64,000 nucleotides of DNA from JANNOG01 sp050329415 (GCA_050329415.1 JBHJOS010000012.1:1-64000); one strand, 5' to 3'. Shown: positions 34,019 through 42,381, numbered from the stretch's first letter. Made by a program: numbers and translations. The notes: generated by a model from the letters alone, not told the origin.

Positions 34019-35767
34019 CTACTGGTACGAGACGAACCAGGGCCTCGGCTCGATCGCCATCGTCTCGGCCGGCGACATGGTCGGCTGGTCCTCGTCGTAG
34101 AAGTTCTTCCAGCCCCACCACACCGGCGGGGCGTCCCGGCGCAGCACCCGCCAGGTGTCGAGCTTCTGGCCCGGCGTCCCGAACCCGTCAGCGTGGATCA
34201 TGACGGCCAGCTCGTCGTGGGACAGGTCGAGGGTCTCCCGCTCGGTGATCATGGACAGCTTGAACTGGTGCAGGAGCAGGAGCTTCTGCGGCAGGTCGTT
34301 CTCCGCGGTGAGCTGCGCCAGCCAGGCCGCCACCGAGTTCACCTCGGCCGCGGAGACCGAGCCGACCTGGCGCAGGTGGACCTGGTCCGGCTTCAGCCGC
34401 CACTCCGAGTCCAGGGCAAGCCCGACGTGCGGTTCGCGCAGGTACTCCTCGTACTGCTGCGCCTGGGTGAGGAAGTCGGTGCGCCCGGGCTGGAGGTCCA
34501 GCACCACGTACACCCCCGCCTCGCCGGCGGCGTCGATCCACTCGCGCAGGGCCGTCGCGTCGATGGGGTAGGAGTAGTCGCCGTCGTCGCCGGGCACCCC
34601 GGACGCGACCGTGGTGATGATCTCGAAGGCGGGGACGACCGCCTCCGGGCTGTGCGGTTCGTACTCCGCCGCCTGCTGCTGCGCCCGCTGGATCGCCTCG
34701 GCCACCGGCTGCTCGCCCATGGACCCCAGGGCCGGAATGCCGGGACTGCCGTAGAGGGCGACGAACCGGCGGTGGGGGAACAGGACCTGCCCGCCGCCGG
34801 GCAGCTCGACGCCGGTCGCGGCGGTCTCCACGCGCCGGGTGAGCAGGGCGGGATCGCCGAAGGCATCCCCGAGAGCCACCGTGGGGCCGGACGCGGCTGC
34901 CAGGGCCGCGATCGCCTCGGGCGAGGTCCGCGGGTCCGGCTCGTCGAGGACGACGACGTCCGCGCCGGCGGCTCGGGCCGTGGCGACGGCCGCCAGCGAC
35001 TCCGGCGCACCGGTCGCGAGGACGACGACGTCGGTGGCTCGGGTGCCCTCGGTCGTGGCGGGCAGGGGGGCGGCGTCCGGTGCCGCCGACTGCGCCGGGT
35101 CGGGAACGGGTCCCGCCAACGGTCCCGGGTCGATCACGGGGACCGCGGGGGTCCGCGTGTCCAGGGTGGCGACCACGGCGACGGCGTCGGCGGCCGAGGT
35201 CGGCAACGGCTCGCCCAGGGGGGCGGCGGCGATCTCCGCCAGGTCCGCGTAGCTCTCGGGCGAGGACTCGGGCGGCAGCGAGACCACCGACACCGCGAAC
35301 GCGCCCGAGGGGTCGGTCGCGCTCCCGGCCAAGGTCGTCATCGCCTCGGCGGCCACCGGCCCGACGGCGAGGACGGCCTCGGTGCCGAGGCGGGACAGCT
35401 CCTCCCGGAGGCCGGTCGCGCTCCCGCCGGAGGCGGCCACCAGCAGGGGAGCGGCCCGCGCCACGGCCACGGCGGCGGCGACGGCCTGGCCGGCGACGTC
35501 CCCTTCGGCGGCCACCACCGCGATCGGGGCGCTGTGGTGGAGCAGCTGGGACGTCCTCAGCGACAGCCCGGCGCCGTCGCTGCCCGGGATCGCGGTGACC
35601 ATGTCGACGGGAACGGCCGCCACCGCCTGCGCGACGACCTCCTCCCCGGCGTTCCCGGAGTCCCCGGAGTCCCCGGAGTCCCCGGAGTCCCCGATGCTCA
35701 CGGTGCAGCCAGCGAGCAGGGCACCAGCGGTGACCACGGCCGGGAGGACAAGAATGCGACGGCGCAC
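34019..35767 (-). CDS. Lipoprotein with cell-wall-binding-repeat-like and TIM-barrel-like regions
   Basis: 582-aa lipoprotein: signal peptide with lipobox LLAGC at residues 17-21, then a GDS repeat linker. Residues 55-330 contain two stretches resembling cell-wall-binding repeat 2 domains (APLLVAASGG...LGTEAVLAVGP; ADVVVLATGAPESL). The C-terminal 230 residues look like a glycosidase-type barrel (FVALYGSPGIP, VYVVLDLQPGRTD, GLALDSEWRL, VMIHADGFGTP) but match no family I can name. The GTG start is 8 nt behind TACGGT. Role at the cell surface is inferred. Confidence 0.75.
   Translation of the reverse strand: MRRRILVLPAVVTAGALLAGCTVSIGDSGDSGDSGDSGNAGEEVVAQAVAAVPVDMVTAIPGSDGAGLSLRTSQLLHHSAPIAVVAAEGDVAGQAVAAAVAVARAAPLLVAASGGSATGLREELSRLGTEAVLAVGPVAAEAMTTLAGSATDPSGAFAVSVVSLPPESSPESYADLAEIAAAPLGEPLPTSAADAVAVVATLDTRTPAVPVIDPGPLAGPVPDPAQSAAPDAAPLPATTEGTRATDVVVLATGAPESLAAVATARAAGADVVVLDEPDPRTSPEAIAALAAASGPTVALGDAFGDPALLTRRVETAATGVELPGGGQVLFPHRRFVALYGSPGIPALGSMGEQPVAEAIQRAQQQAAEYEPHSPEAVVPAFEIITTVASGVPGDDGDYSYPIDATALREWIDAAGEAGVYVVLDLQPGRTDFLTQAQQYEEYLREPHVGLALDSEWRLKPDQVHLRQVGSVSAAEVNSVAAWLAQLTAENDLPQKLLLLHQFKLSMITERETLDLSHDELAVMIHADGFGTPGQKLDTWRVLRRDAPPVWWGWKNFYDEDQPTMSPAETMAIEPRPWFVSYQ
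35652..35696 (-). repeat. Five 9-bp in-frame repeats
   Basis: Units of TCCCCGGAG (outer copies imperfect) encode repeated Gly-Asp-Ser right after the lipobox cysteine and act as a flexible linker. A perfect simple repeat of this kind is prone to slippage. Confidence 0.85.
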
Positions 35768-35836
35768 GAGGCCTCACCGTAGGCGTCGGGCGCCCTCGGG
35801 GGCGAGGGCTGGGAGGTGGGCAGCTCCGGGTCCTGC

Positions 35837-35869
35837 GCGGCCCCGGGACCCGTGGGGTCCCGGGGCCGC
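35837..35869 (-). terminator. Strong stem-loop after the pirin gene
   Basis: Perfect 15-bp inverted repeat (arms 35837-35851 and 35855-35869, GCGGCCCCGGGACCC and its complement), loop GTG, 8 nt downstream of the pirin stop. It separates the pirin gene from the lipoprotein gene on the same strand. Confidence 0.8.
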
Positions 35870-35876
35870 GGTGCGG

Positions 35877-36845
35877 TCAGCGTGCGGTGTGGGGCATGAG
35901 GGCGCCCTCGGGGACGACCCCGAGGCGCCCCGCCTGGTAGTCCTCCACGGCCTGGATCAGCTCGTCCCGGGTGTTCATGACGAACGGGCCGTAGTGGGCG
36001 ACCGGCTCGCGGATCGGTTGCCCGCCCAGGACCAGGACGTCCAGCGCCGGGGTGCGGCTGTCCTGGTGGGTGTCGGCCTCGACCCGGAGCACGTCGCCGG
36101 CGCCCAGCACGGCGAGCTGACCGGCGCGCACCGCCTCACCGCCCTTGCCGACCCGCCCGGTGCCGGAGAGCACGTAGACCAGGGCGTTGAAGTCCGCCCG
36201 CCACGGCAGGTCCGTCCGGGCTCCCGGGGCGAGGGTGGCGTGCACCAGCGTGATCGGGGTGAAGGTCGAGCCGGGTCCGCGGTGGCCGTCGATCTCCCCC
36301 GCGATGAGCCGCAGCAGCGCGCCGCCGTCCGGCGAGGCGAGCAGCGTGACGTCGCCGCCCTCGAGCGCCTGGTAGCCGGGTGCGCGCATCTTGTCGGCCG
36401 CGGGCAGGTTGACCCACAGCTGGAAGCCGTGGAACAGCCCGCCGGCGACGACGAGCTCCTCCGGTGGGGTCTCGATGTGGAGGATCCCGCCGCCGGCCGT
36501 CATCCACTGGGTCGCGCCGTCGGTGATGAGCCCGCCGCCGCCGTGGGAGTCCTGGTGCCGCATGGCCCCGTCGATCATGTAGGTGACGGTCTCGAAGCCC
36601 CGGTGTGGGTGCCACGGGGTGCCCTTGGGTTCGCCGGGGGCGTACTCGACCTCGCCCATCTGGTCCAGGTGGAGGAAGGGGTCGAGGTCGCGCAGGTCCA
36701 CGCCGGCGAATGCGCGGCGGACCGGGAACCCCTCGCCCTCGAAGCCGCGGGGAGCGGTGGTGACGCTGCGGGTGGGCCGGACCGCGGCCTGCGGGGGAGT
36801 GGCGACCCGGGGGAGGACCACGGTGTCGGCGGTGACGGCGGGCAT
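35877..36845 (-). CDS. Pirin family protein
   Basis: 322-aa bicupin. The N-terminal cupin has the iron-site pattern WHPHRGFETVTY and later HIETPPEE, the same positions as human pirin and YhhW quercetinase; the second cupin and the Pirin_C region follow. Pirins act as redox-dependent regulators or quercetin dioxygenases. ATG 36845 has AGGAGG 5 nt upstream, preferred over the GTG at 36881. A palindrome at 36866-36885 probably controls it. Confidence 0.92.
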   Translation of the reverse strand: MPAVTADTVVLPRVATPPQAAVRPTRSVTTAPRGFEGEGFPVRRAFAGVDLRDLDPFLHLDQMGEVEYAPGEPKGTPWHPHRGFETVTYMIDGAMRHQDSHGGGGLITDGATQWMTAGGGILHIETPPEELVVAGGLFHGFQLWVNLPAADKMRAPGYQALEGGDVTLLASPDGGALLRLIAGEIDGHRGPGSTFTPITLVHATLAPGARTDLPWRADFNALVYVLSGTGRVGKGGEAVRAGQLAVLGAGDVLRVEADTHQDSRTPALDVLVLGGQPIREPVAHYGPFVMNTRDELIQAVEDYQAGRLGVVPEGALMPHTAR

Positions 36846-36865
36846 GTCGACCTCCTGACGACGAA

Positions 36866-36885
36866 GTAGTTGTGTTGTCAACTAC
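36866..36885 (-). promoter_or_regulatory. Candidate operator of the pirin gene
   Basis: GTAGTTG and CAACTAC form a perfect 7-bp inverted repeat around a 6-nt spacer; on the coding strand it contains TTGACA, which could be the -35. It is centred about 31 nt upstream of the pirin start. The shape resembles MarR-family sites, which often control pirin genes. Confidence 0.5.
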
Positions 36886-36951
36886 CTTGCCGTGGCAGAA
36901 CACGAACCGGACGGGCAGCATTCCCGGGGCCCGCCGGCCCCAGATCTGCGA

Positions 36952-37935
36952 TCACTCGAGGGTCGCGGCGGCGAGACCGGCACTGCCGCCCTCGGGCACG
37001 AGCACCCGCACCTCGACCCGGCTGTCGTCGGGCAGCGACGACAGCGGGACGCTCACCTGGTAAGGCGTCGGCGTGGCGGAGTCGTCAGCGACGGCGGCCG
37101 AGGTCGTGACCGTCCCGTCGACCAGCACCTCGATCCGGCTGCCCGCGCCCTCGACACCGACGAGCGCAACGACACGTTCCCGGTCGGCGGCGGGCTCGAC
37201 GAGGAGCTGGAGGTCGACCGCGGTGCCGCCCGGCATGTCGGAGATCAGGAACCACGACCCGGTGGACCCGGTGGGCTGCCCGACGGTGCCGCCGGACCAG
37301 GACACCTCGAAGGGACCCGGCTCGGTGGCGACGTCGAAGTCACCGGAGACCCCGATGCCGAGCAGCTCCTCGGTGGCGTCCCGGCGGGCGACGTTGTAGG
37401 GCGACGCCTCGTCCGTCCCGCCCACCAGCCAGTCGCGTCCGCTGGCGGGGGACAGCGTCAACCGGGTGGCGGGCTCCGACAGTGCCACGACCGCGATCCC
37501 GGTGGCTGCGGTGACGTCGGTGGGTGGGTCCGGAGGTTCCTCGGAGGTCGGGGCCGGCGGGTCGGAGGGCGGGGGGACCGAGGGGGCCGCGGTGGCGGAT
37601 GGCGGCGGGACCGAGGGGGCCGCGGTGGCGGAGGGCGGCGGGACCGAGGGGGCCGCCGTCCCGATGGGCGACGGGTTCGCGGGGACCACCGTCCCGTCCG
37701 GGCGGAGCACGGCGACGGCCACCGCGATGACTGTGACCGTCGCTGCCGACGCGACCACGGGAAGCAGCCAGCCGGGCAGGTCCCAGCCCCGCCGGCCGGG
37801 CGCGCGCCCGGTCGGGCGGGCGATCGCCGTGTCGCGCATGACCCGCGAGACGACGCGCTCGACGTCGGGATGGTGGCTCGCGGCCGCTGCCCGCAGGCGC
37901 CGGGTGAGTGCGTCCTCACCGGGTGTCCCGCTCAC
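36952..37935 (-). CDS. Membrane protein, probable anti-sigma partner of the SigE-type factor
   Basis: 327-aa single-pass protein. Residues 1-50 are a cytoplasmic helical head (LRAAAASHHPDVERVVSRVM), one membrane helix is at about 52-78, then a Pro/Ser/Ala linker with an 11-residue repeat, and an extracytoplasmic beta-rich domain of about 190 residues. It is the third gene of an operon that starts with the sigma factor, all joined by 4-bp overlaps, so an anti-sigma role is inferred from position. No ZAS zinc motif is seen. Confidence 0.72.
   Translation of the reverse strand: MSGTPGEDALTRRLRAAAASHHPDVERVVSRVMRDTAIARPTGRAPGRRGWDLPGWLLPVVASAATVTVIAVAVAVLRPDGTVVPANPSPIGTAAPSVPPPSATAAPSVPPPSATAAPSVPPPSDPPAPTSEEPPDPPTDVTAATGIAVVALSEPATRLTLSPASGRDWLVGGTDEASPYNVARRDATEELLGIGVSGDFDVATEPGPFEVSWSGGTVGQPTGSTGSWFLISDMPGGTAVDLQLLVEPAADRERVVALVGVEGAGSRIEVLVDGTVTTSAAVADDSATPTPYQVSVPLSSLPDDSRVEVRVLVPEGGSAGLAAATLE
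37575..37665 (-). repeat. Three 33-bp in-frame repeats
   Basis: Nearly identical 33-nt units encode SVPPPSATAAP in the extracytoplasmic linker of the putative anti-sigma protein. The last unit diverges at its end. Confidence 0.8.
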
Positions 37936-38270
37936 CGGACCACCCCCTTGCGGGTCGAGCGGTCCGGCGCGGCCTCAGCCGCTCCGCCGGCGACTCCGTC
38001 ACCGGCGGAGCGCTCGATCTCTGGCGACCCGGGCCCACACTTGTGCATCTCACCCACTGGTCGCTTGGGGCGAGCAGAAGGTTGCCCGGTCGTGCGGAGT
38101 GTTCGTGGAGGTCCGGCGAAGCGTCGACCCGGGCCGTGCCCGCTCGGCCGCCCTGCCATCAGCCGACGGACCCGCATCCCGATCCGGGCGAGGTCGGGCT
38201 CGTGACGTGACGCCTCGGCGTGGCGCAGATCGGACACCCGCTGCGGGTCCGGGGCGGGCGGCAGGCTCAC
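37932..38270 (-). CDS. Small protein between sigma factor and membrane protein genes, probably eroded
   Basis: 112-aa frame with GTG start overlapping the sigma stop (GTGA) and a stop overlapping the next GTG. Its first 40 residues (LRHAEASRHEPDLARIGMRVRRLM) parallel the cytoplasmic head of the following protein (LRAAAASHHPDVERVVSRVM). The rest is low complexity without a membrane helix, and codon third positions are less GC-rich. Likely a truncated paralogue of the putative anti-sigma protein that still keeps translational coupling. Confidence 0.5.
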   Translation of the reverse strand: MSLPPAPDPQRVSDLRHAEASRHEPDLARIGMRVRRLMAGRPSGHGPGRRFAGPPRTLRTTGQPSARPKRPVGEMHKCGPGSPEIERSAGDGVAGGAAEAAPDRSTRKGVVR

Positions 38271-38881
38271 CGGTCGGCCCCGGGACGCTCGTGAGGCGGG
38301 CGTTCGAACAGCGTGCGCTCGATCTCGTCGGAGGCCGCGCGGCGCGGTGAGGTGGCAGCCGCCGGGGTCACTGGTTCGTCGTCCAGCAGGCCCCGCAGCA
38401 CTCGCACGGCCTTGGAGGTCTGGCTCTTCACCGTGCCGACGCTGATCCCGAGGGTGTCGGCGACCTCATGCTCGGACAGGTCGAAGGCCAGCCGAAGCAC
38501 CACGCACGCGCGCCGACGCGCCGGGAGCCGCGCGAGTGCCGCGCGGACGTCGACCGCCGAGCCGTCGGGTGGCCGGCTCGACGGATCGACGTCCGCGCCC
38601 AGCAGCGGCAGCCGCGACCGCCACAGCTGCTTGCGGCGGATCCGGCTCGCTGCCAGGTTCGTGGTGGTGCGCCGCAGGTAGGCGACCGGGTTCGTCGCGC
38701 CGCTCACCCGGTCCCAGTGCTGCCAGGCGACCAGCATGACGTCACCCGCCAGGTCGTCGGCCTCGTCGGCGTCACCGGTCAGCAGGTACGCCAAGCGGCT
38801 GAGGTCGGCGGCGTGGCGCCGGACGAACCCCTCGAACTCGGCTGCTGCCGGGGAGTCGTCTCTCCCTCCGCGAAGCCGCAC
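38267..38881 (-). CDS. SigE-family ECF-type RNA polymerase sigma factor
   Basis: 204-aa sigma factor. Region 2 is at residues 15-85 (FVRRHAADLSRLAYLLTGD, DDLAGDVMLVAW, NPVAYLRRTTTNLA) and region 4 at 105-160 (LPARRRACVVLRLAFDLSEHEVADTLGISV in pieces), the pattern of the actinobacterial SigE-70 subfamily. Its target promoters and signal are unknown. First gene of a coupled three-gene operon with a membrane protein that may hold it inactive. Confidence 0.92.
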   Translation of the reverse strand: MRLRGGRDDSPAAAEFEGFVRRHAADLSRLAYLLTGDADEADDLAGDVMLVAWQHWDRVSGATNPVAYLRRTTTNLAASRIRRKQLWRSRLPLLGADVDPSSRPPDGSAVDVRAALARLPARRRACVVLRLAFDLSEHEVADTLGISVGTVKSQTSKAVRVLRGLLDDEPVTPAAATSPRRAASDEIERTLFERPPHERPGADR

Positions 38882-38989
38882 CAGGGCTTCGTACTACAGG
38901 TGACGAGTCCGGTCCAGGGAGTAGCCGACGGGCCGTTCGGCGAACCGCAGCGCTCACGTTCCCCCGGGCGCCGCCTCGAGGGCGCCGCG

Positions 38990-39121
38990 TCAGTCGAGCA
39001 GCGGTGCCAGGGCGTCGAGCTTGTCCTGCTCGGGAGAGGACCAGTCGTCGGCGACCAGGCCGCCGGTGTCACCGGAGTTCGGGTTCCACGACCAGTACGC
39101 GAAGCTCATCCCCTCGGGCGG
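38990..39121 (-). pseudogene. C-terminal remnant of a GH5 cellulase
   Basis: The last 43 codons of an open frame read GMSFAYWSWNPNSGDTGG and then DDW and LAPLLD before a stop. This is the conserved C-terminal end of the catalytic domain of bacterial GH5 endoglucanases (as in the Acidothermus E1 enzyme). Everything upstream in that frame is antisense to sthA, so only the tail survives. Points to a deletion whose breakpoint abuts sthA. Confidence 0.72.
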
Positions 39122-39150
39122 CCTGTGAGGTTGCCGACGCCGACGAAGTC

Positions 39151-40581
39151 TCAGCGGGCGAAGTTGGCGACCTGGCGCAGCTTGTTGGTGGCGTCGAGGG
39201 CGGCGACCTTGTAGGCCTCGGACAGCGTGGGGTAGTTGAAGACGGTGTCGACGAGGTAGTCGACGGTGCCGCCGCAGCCCATGACGGCCTGGCCGATGTG
39301 GACGAGCTCGGTGGCGGCGGTGCCGAACACGTGGACGCCGAGCAGCTCCCGGGTCTCGAGGTGGACGAGCAGCTTGAGCATGCCGTAGGAGTCGCCGACG
39401 ATCTGCCCGCGGGCGAGCTCGCGGTAGCGGGCGACGCCCACCTCGTAGGGGATCGCGGAGCCGGTGAGGTCCTCCTCGGTGCGCCCGCAGTAGGAGATCT
39501 CGGGGATCGTGTAGATCCCGATCGGCTGCAGCGACATGAGGTCGCGGACCGGCTCGCCGAACGCGTGGTAGGTCGCCAGGCGGCCCTGGTCCATCGAGGT
39601 CGCCGCGAGCGCGGGGAACCCGATGACGTCGCCGACGGCGAAGACGTGGGACACGGCGGTGCGGTACTGGTCGTCGACGGCGATCCGTCCTCGCGCGTCC
39701 GCGTCCAGCCCGGCCGCGGCCAGGTTGAGGTCGGCGGTCTGGCCCTGGCGGCCGGCGGAGTACATGACGGTGTCGGCGGCGATCCGCTTGCCCGAGGCCA
39801 GGGTGGTCACCGTGCCGTGGTCGGCGGACTCGACCGCGGCGACCTCCTCGCCGAGGCGGAACGACACCGCGAGGTCGCGCAGGTGGAACTTGAGCGACTC
39901 GACGATCTCGGGGTCGCAGATGTCGAGCATCCGGGGGCGCTTGTCGACGATCGTGACCCGGGTGCCGAGCGCGGCGAACATCGAGGCGTACTCCACCCCG
40001 ATCACCCCGGCCCCGACGACCACCATGGAGTTCGGGACGTCCTGCAGCTCCAGGACACCGTCGGAGTCGACGACGCGCCGGCCGTCGAACTGCACGGTGG
40101 CGGGGCGGGCGGGGGCCGTGCCGGTGGCGACGACCACGTGGTCGGCGGTGACGGTCGCCGACGGGTGCCCCGGGTCGCCGGTCACGGTGATCGTGTGCGG
40201 GTCGGCGAACCGGGCGGTGCCGGTGAGCAGGTCGACGTGGTTGCGGATGAGCTGGGCCCGGATGATCTCGGTCTCGCGGCCGATGACGTGCTGGGTCCGG
40301 GCGAACAGGTCCTCCACCGTGATCTCGCTCTTGACCCGGTAGCTCGCGCCGTACATGTCGCGCTGCGACATCCCGGTGAGGTAGACGACGGCCTCGCGCA
40401 GCGTCTTGCTGGGGATGGTCCCGGTGTTGATGCACACCCCGCCGACCATGTGCTTGCGTTCGACGACGGCGACCCGCCGGCCCAGCTTGGCGGCGGCGAT
40501 GGCCGCCTTCTGGCCGCCGGGGCCGGACCCGATGACGACGAGGTCGTAGTCACGGGCGCTCTGCGGCCTGGCGATCACCAT
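39151..40581 (-). CDS. sthA: Si-specific soluble NAD(P)+ transhydrogenase
   Basis: 476-aa flavoprotein of the pyridine nucleotide-disulfide oxidoreductase family. The FAD motif GSGPGGQKAA is near residue 18. The redox motif reads GVCINTGTIPSK, where the second cysteine of lipoamide dehydrogenases is Thr, as is diagnostic of SthA/UdhA. An NAD-binding GAGVIGVEYAS is near 185. It oxidises NADPH with NAD+. ATG 40581 lies 6 nt after CACACT. The genome also has PntAB, which runs the opposite way. Confidence 0.95.
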   Translation of the reverse strand: MVIARPQSARDYDLVVIGSGPGGQKAAIAAAKLGRRVAVVERKHMVGGVCINTGTIPSKTLREAVVYLTGMSQRDMYGASYRVKSEITVEDLFARTQHVIGRETEIIRAQLIRNHVDLLTGTARFADPHTITVTGDPGHPSATVTADHVVVATGTAPARPATVQFDGRRVVDSDGVLELQDVPNSMVVVGAGVIGVEYASMFAALGTRVTIVDKRPRMLDICDPEIVESLKFHLRDLAVSFRLGEEVAAVESADHGTVTTLASGKRIAADTVMYSAGRQGQTADLNLAAAGLDADARGRIAVDDQYRTAVSHVFAVGDVIGFPALAATSMDQGRLATYHAFGEPVRDLMSLQPIGIYTIPEISYCGRTEEDLTGSAIPYEVGVARYRELARGQIVGDSYGMLKLLVHLETRELLGVHVFGTAATELVHIGQAVMGCGGTVDYLVDTVFNYPTLSEAYKVAALDATNKLRQVANFAR

Positions 40582-40617
40582 GGGCGCAGTGTGGCGGGAC
40601 CGCCGCCCCGGCGCTAC

Positions 40618-40654
40618 GTCGGCTGTCTGGTGTCACGTCGGCTGTTGGTGTCAC
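40618..40654. repeat. Pair of near-identical 18-19-bp repeats
   Basis: GTCGGCTGTCTGGTGTCAC at 40618-40636 is followed by GTCGGCTGTTGGTGTCAC at 40637-40654. They lie between the DUF2637 gene end and the sthA promoter. No known function. Confidence 0.7.
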
Positions 40655-40673
40655 GTCGCGCGTCGGCGCTACC

Positions 40674-41354
40674 TCATCCGTCGGCGCCGACTGGTTGGGT
40701 CCTGCGACGCGCTGCCTCGTCGTCCGCGGGACGCCGGCCACGGCCGAGGCCGCGGGGGCCGGTGCTCTCGGCCCGGCCCGGCGCCGGCTTGCCGGCGGCC
40801 TTCTCGCCGAGGGCCTTCTCGCCGGCCTTGCCGGGTGCCCTGTCGGTGGACTTCGCGATCTCCGTCGCCTTCCGGTCCTTCCTGCTCCCCTCCGCCCCGC
40901 GCCGCGCGGCGGCCAGGAGTGACGGCCGACCTGGTCGGGGTGGGCCGTACCGACGGACGATGTGGAGCAGCGCCTCCGAGGTGAGCAGCAGCGCCACCGG
41001 CGGCAGCACGTGGGCCGCCAGGGCGGTCGGCTCGGCCACCGCCTCGGTCCCGGAGACGCCGCCCCAGGCGAGGACGGCTGCCCCGAAGGCGACCAGTACG
41101 CGACCGAACACCCCGCGCTCGCCCACCAGCGCCGCCTGGAGGGCCGCCAGGAAGCCGATGGCGACCGTCCCGATGACGGTGAGCGGGAAGAGCAGGGTGT
41201 ACGGCCACTCGATCCCCGCGCTCGCGGCGAACTCCAGCAGGCCCAGGTAGGACAGCGTGACGGCGGCCCCTGCCACGACCAGTCCCGTGACGGCGGCGGC
41301 GAACCGCACGGTGCCGGTGGCAGGTGCTGGGCTCGACAGATCGGGGTCCGTCAT
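40674..41354 (-). CDS. DUF2637 membrane protein
   Basis: 226-aa protein with four hydrophobic helices in residues 18-130 (RFAAAVTGLVVAGAAVTLSY; YTLLFPLTVIGTVAIGFLAA), as in DUF2637 proteins of actinomycete chromosomes, plasmids and integrative elements (Spd-like). The last 85 residues are a highly basic Ala/Lys/Arg/Gly tail, probably cytoplasmic and able to touch nucleic acid. The ATG has a GAGAGAGG site. No transfer genes are nearby. Confidence 0.8.
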   Translation of the reverse strand: MTDPDLSSPAPATGTVRFAAAVTGLVVAGAAVTLSYLGLLEFAASAGIEWPYTLLFPLTVIGTVAIGFLAALQAALVGERGVFGRVLVAFGAAVLAWGGVSGTEAVAEPTALAAHVLPPVALLLTSEALLHIVRRYGPPRPGRPSLLAAARRGAEGSRKDRKATEIAKSTDRAPGKAGEKALGEKAAGKPAPGRAESTGPRGLGRGRRPADDEAARRRTQPVGADG

Positions 41355-41493
41355 GTCGGTCCTCTCTCAGCTCTCACGGGCCGCGGCGCGGGGGTCAGGG
41401 TGGCACGGCCGGTCCCGGCGGGCCGAGCCGTCGGCGCGTCCCCACCGGGCAACCGCCCTGGCGCGGCCGCGCCGGCTGGGCCAGGCTGGGCGG

Positions 41494-42333
41494 GTGCCGT
41501 ACGTCAGCGTCGCCGGCCCGGCGGAACGGGCCCCCGTCGAGATCTACTACGAGGACCACGGCGCCGGGCGCCCGGTCGTCCTCATCCATGGCTGGCCGCT
41601 CAGCGGGCGGTCCTGGGAGCGCCAGGTGCCGGCCCTGGTGGCGGCCGGGCACCGCGTCGTCACCTACGACCGGCGTGGTTTCGGCCGGTCGTCACAGCCG
41701 TGGACGGGCTACGACTACGACACCTTCGCCGACGACCTCGCCGCCCTCGTCGATCACCTGGACCTGCGCGATGCCACGCTCGTCGGCTTCTCCATGGGCG
41801 GCGGAGAGGTCGTCCGCTACGTCTCGCGCCACGGTGCCGACCGTGTCCGGTCGGTCGCCCTGGTGGCGGCGGTGCCGCCGTACCTGCACCTCGGCGACGA
41901 CAACCCCGAGGGCGGGGTGGACGACGCCACGCTGGCGGGGCTGCGGGCCGGCGTCCAGGGGGACCGGCTGGCCTTCCTCGACCACTTCACCAAGGGGTTC
42001 TTCGGCCTCGACCGGCGCCCCGAGCTGCTGAGCGAGCCGGCGCGGCACTACTTCTGGCGGATCGCGAGCGAGGCCTCGCCCCAGGGCACCCTCGACTGCA
42101 TCGGCGCCTTCTCGACGACGGACTTCCGGGCCGAGATGAGCGCCGTCACCGTCCCGGCGCTGGTGCTCCACGGCGACTCCGACGCCATCGTCCCGTTCGA
42201 GGTCTCCGGGCGCCGGTCGCACGAGCTGCTCCCCGACAGCCGGCTGGTCATGGTGGAGGGCGGCCCGCACGGCCTGCTCGCCACCCACCCCGACGAGGTG
42301 AACGCCGCGCTGCTGGACTTCCTCGTGGTCTGA
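41494..42333 (+). CDS. Alpha/beta hydrolase, non-heme haloperoxidase type
   Basis: 279-aa enzyme of the perhydrolase/haloperoxidase group: HGWPLSGRSWE oxyanion segment, nucleophile GFSMGGGEV near residue 98, acid in VLHGDSDAIVPFE, histidine in GGPHGLLATH. Cytoplasmic. GTG 41494 is 6 nt after CAGGCT, so it is probably leaderless; the longer frame from 41257 overlaps the divergent DUF2637 gene. The stop is followed by a duplicated GTGGTCTGATC. Confidence 0.92.
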   Translation: MPYVSVAGPAERAPVEIYYEDHGAGRPVVLIHGWPLSGRSWERQVPALVAAGHRVVTYDRRGFGRSSQPWTGYDYDTFADDLAALVDHLDLRDATLVGFSMGGGEVVRYVSRHGADRVRSVALVAAVPPYLHLGDDNPEGGVDDATLAGLRAGVQGDRLAFLDHFTKGFFGLDRRPELLSEPARHYFWRIASEASPQGTLDCIGAFSTTDFRAEMSAVTVPALVLHGDSDAIVPFEVSGRRSHELLPDSRLVMVEGGPHGLLATHPDEVNAALLDFLVV

Positions 42334-42381
42334 TCGTGGTCTGATCGTGGTCGCGCCGACCGAGGCCGGAGCGACGGCGTC

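Noticed and set aside
39122..40435. Long reverse frame upstream of the GH5 relic
   Set aside because: It overlaps sthA in a different frame and is low complexity; only the last 43 codons carry cellulase signal.
42327..42352. GTGGTCTGATC duplicated at the end of the haloperoxidase-type gene
   Set aside because: A short duplication that only repeats the stop codon; no structure or wider repeat.
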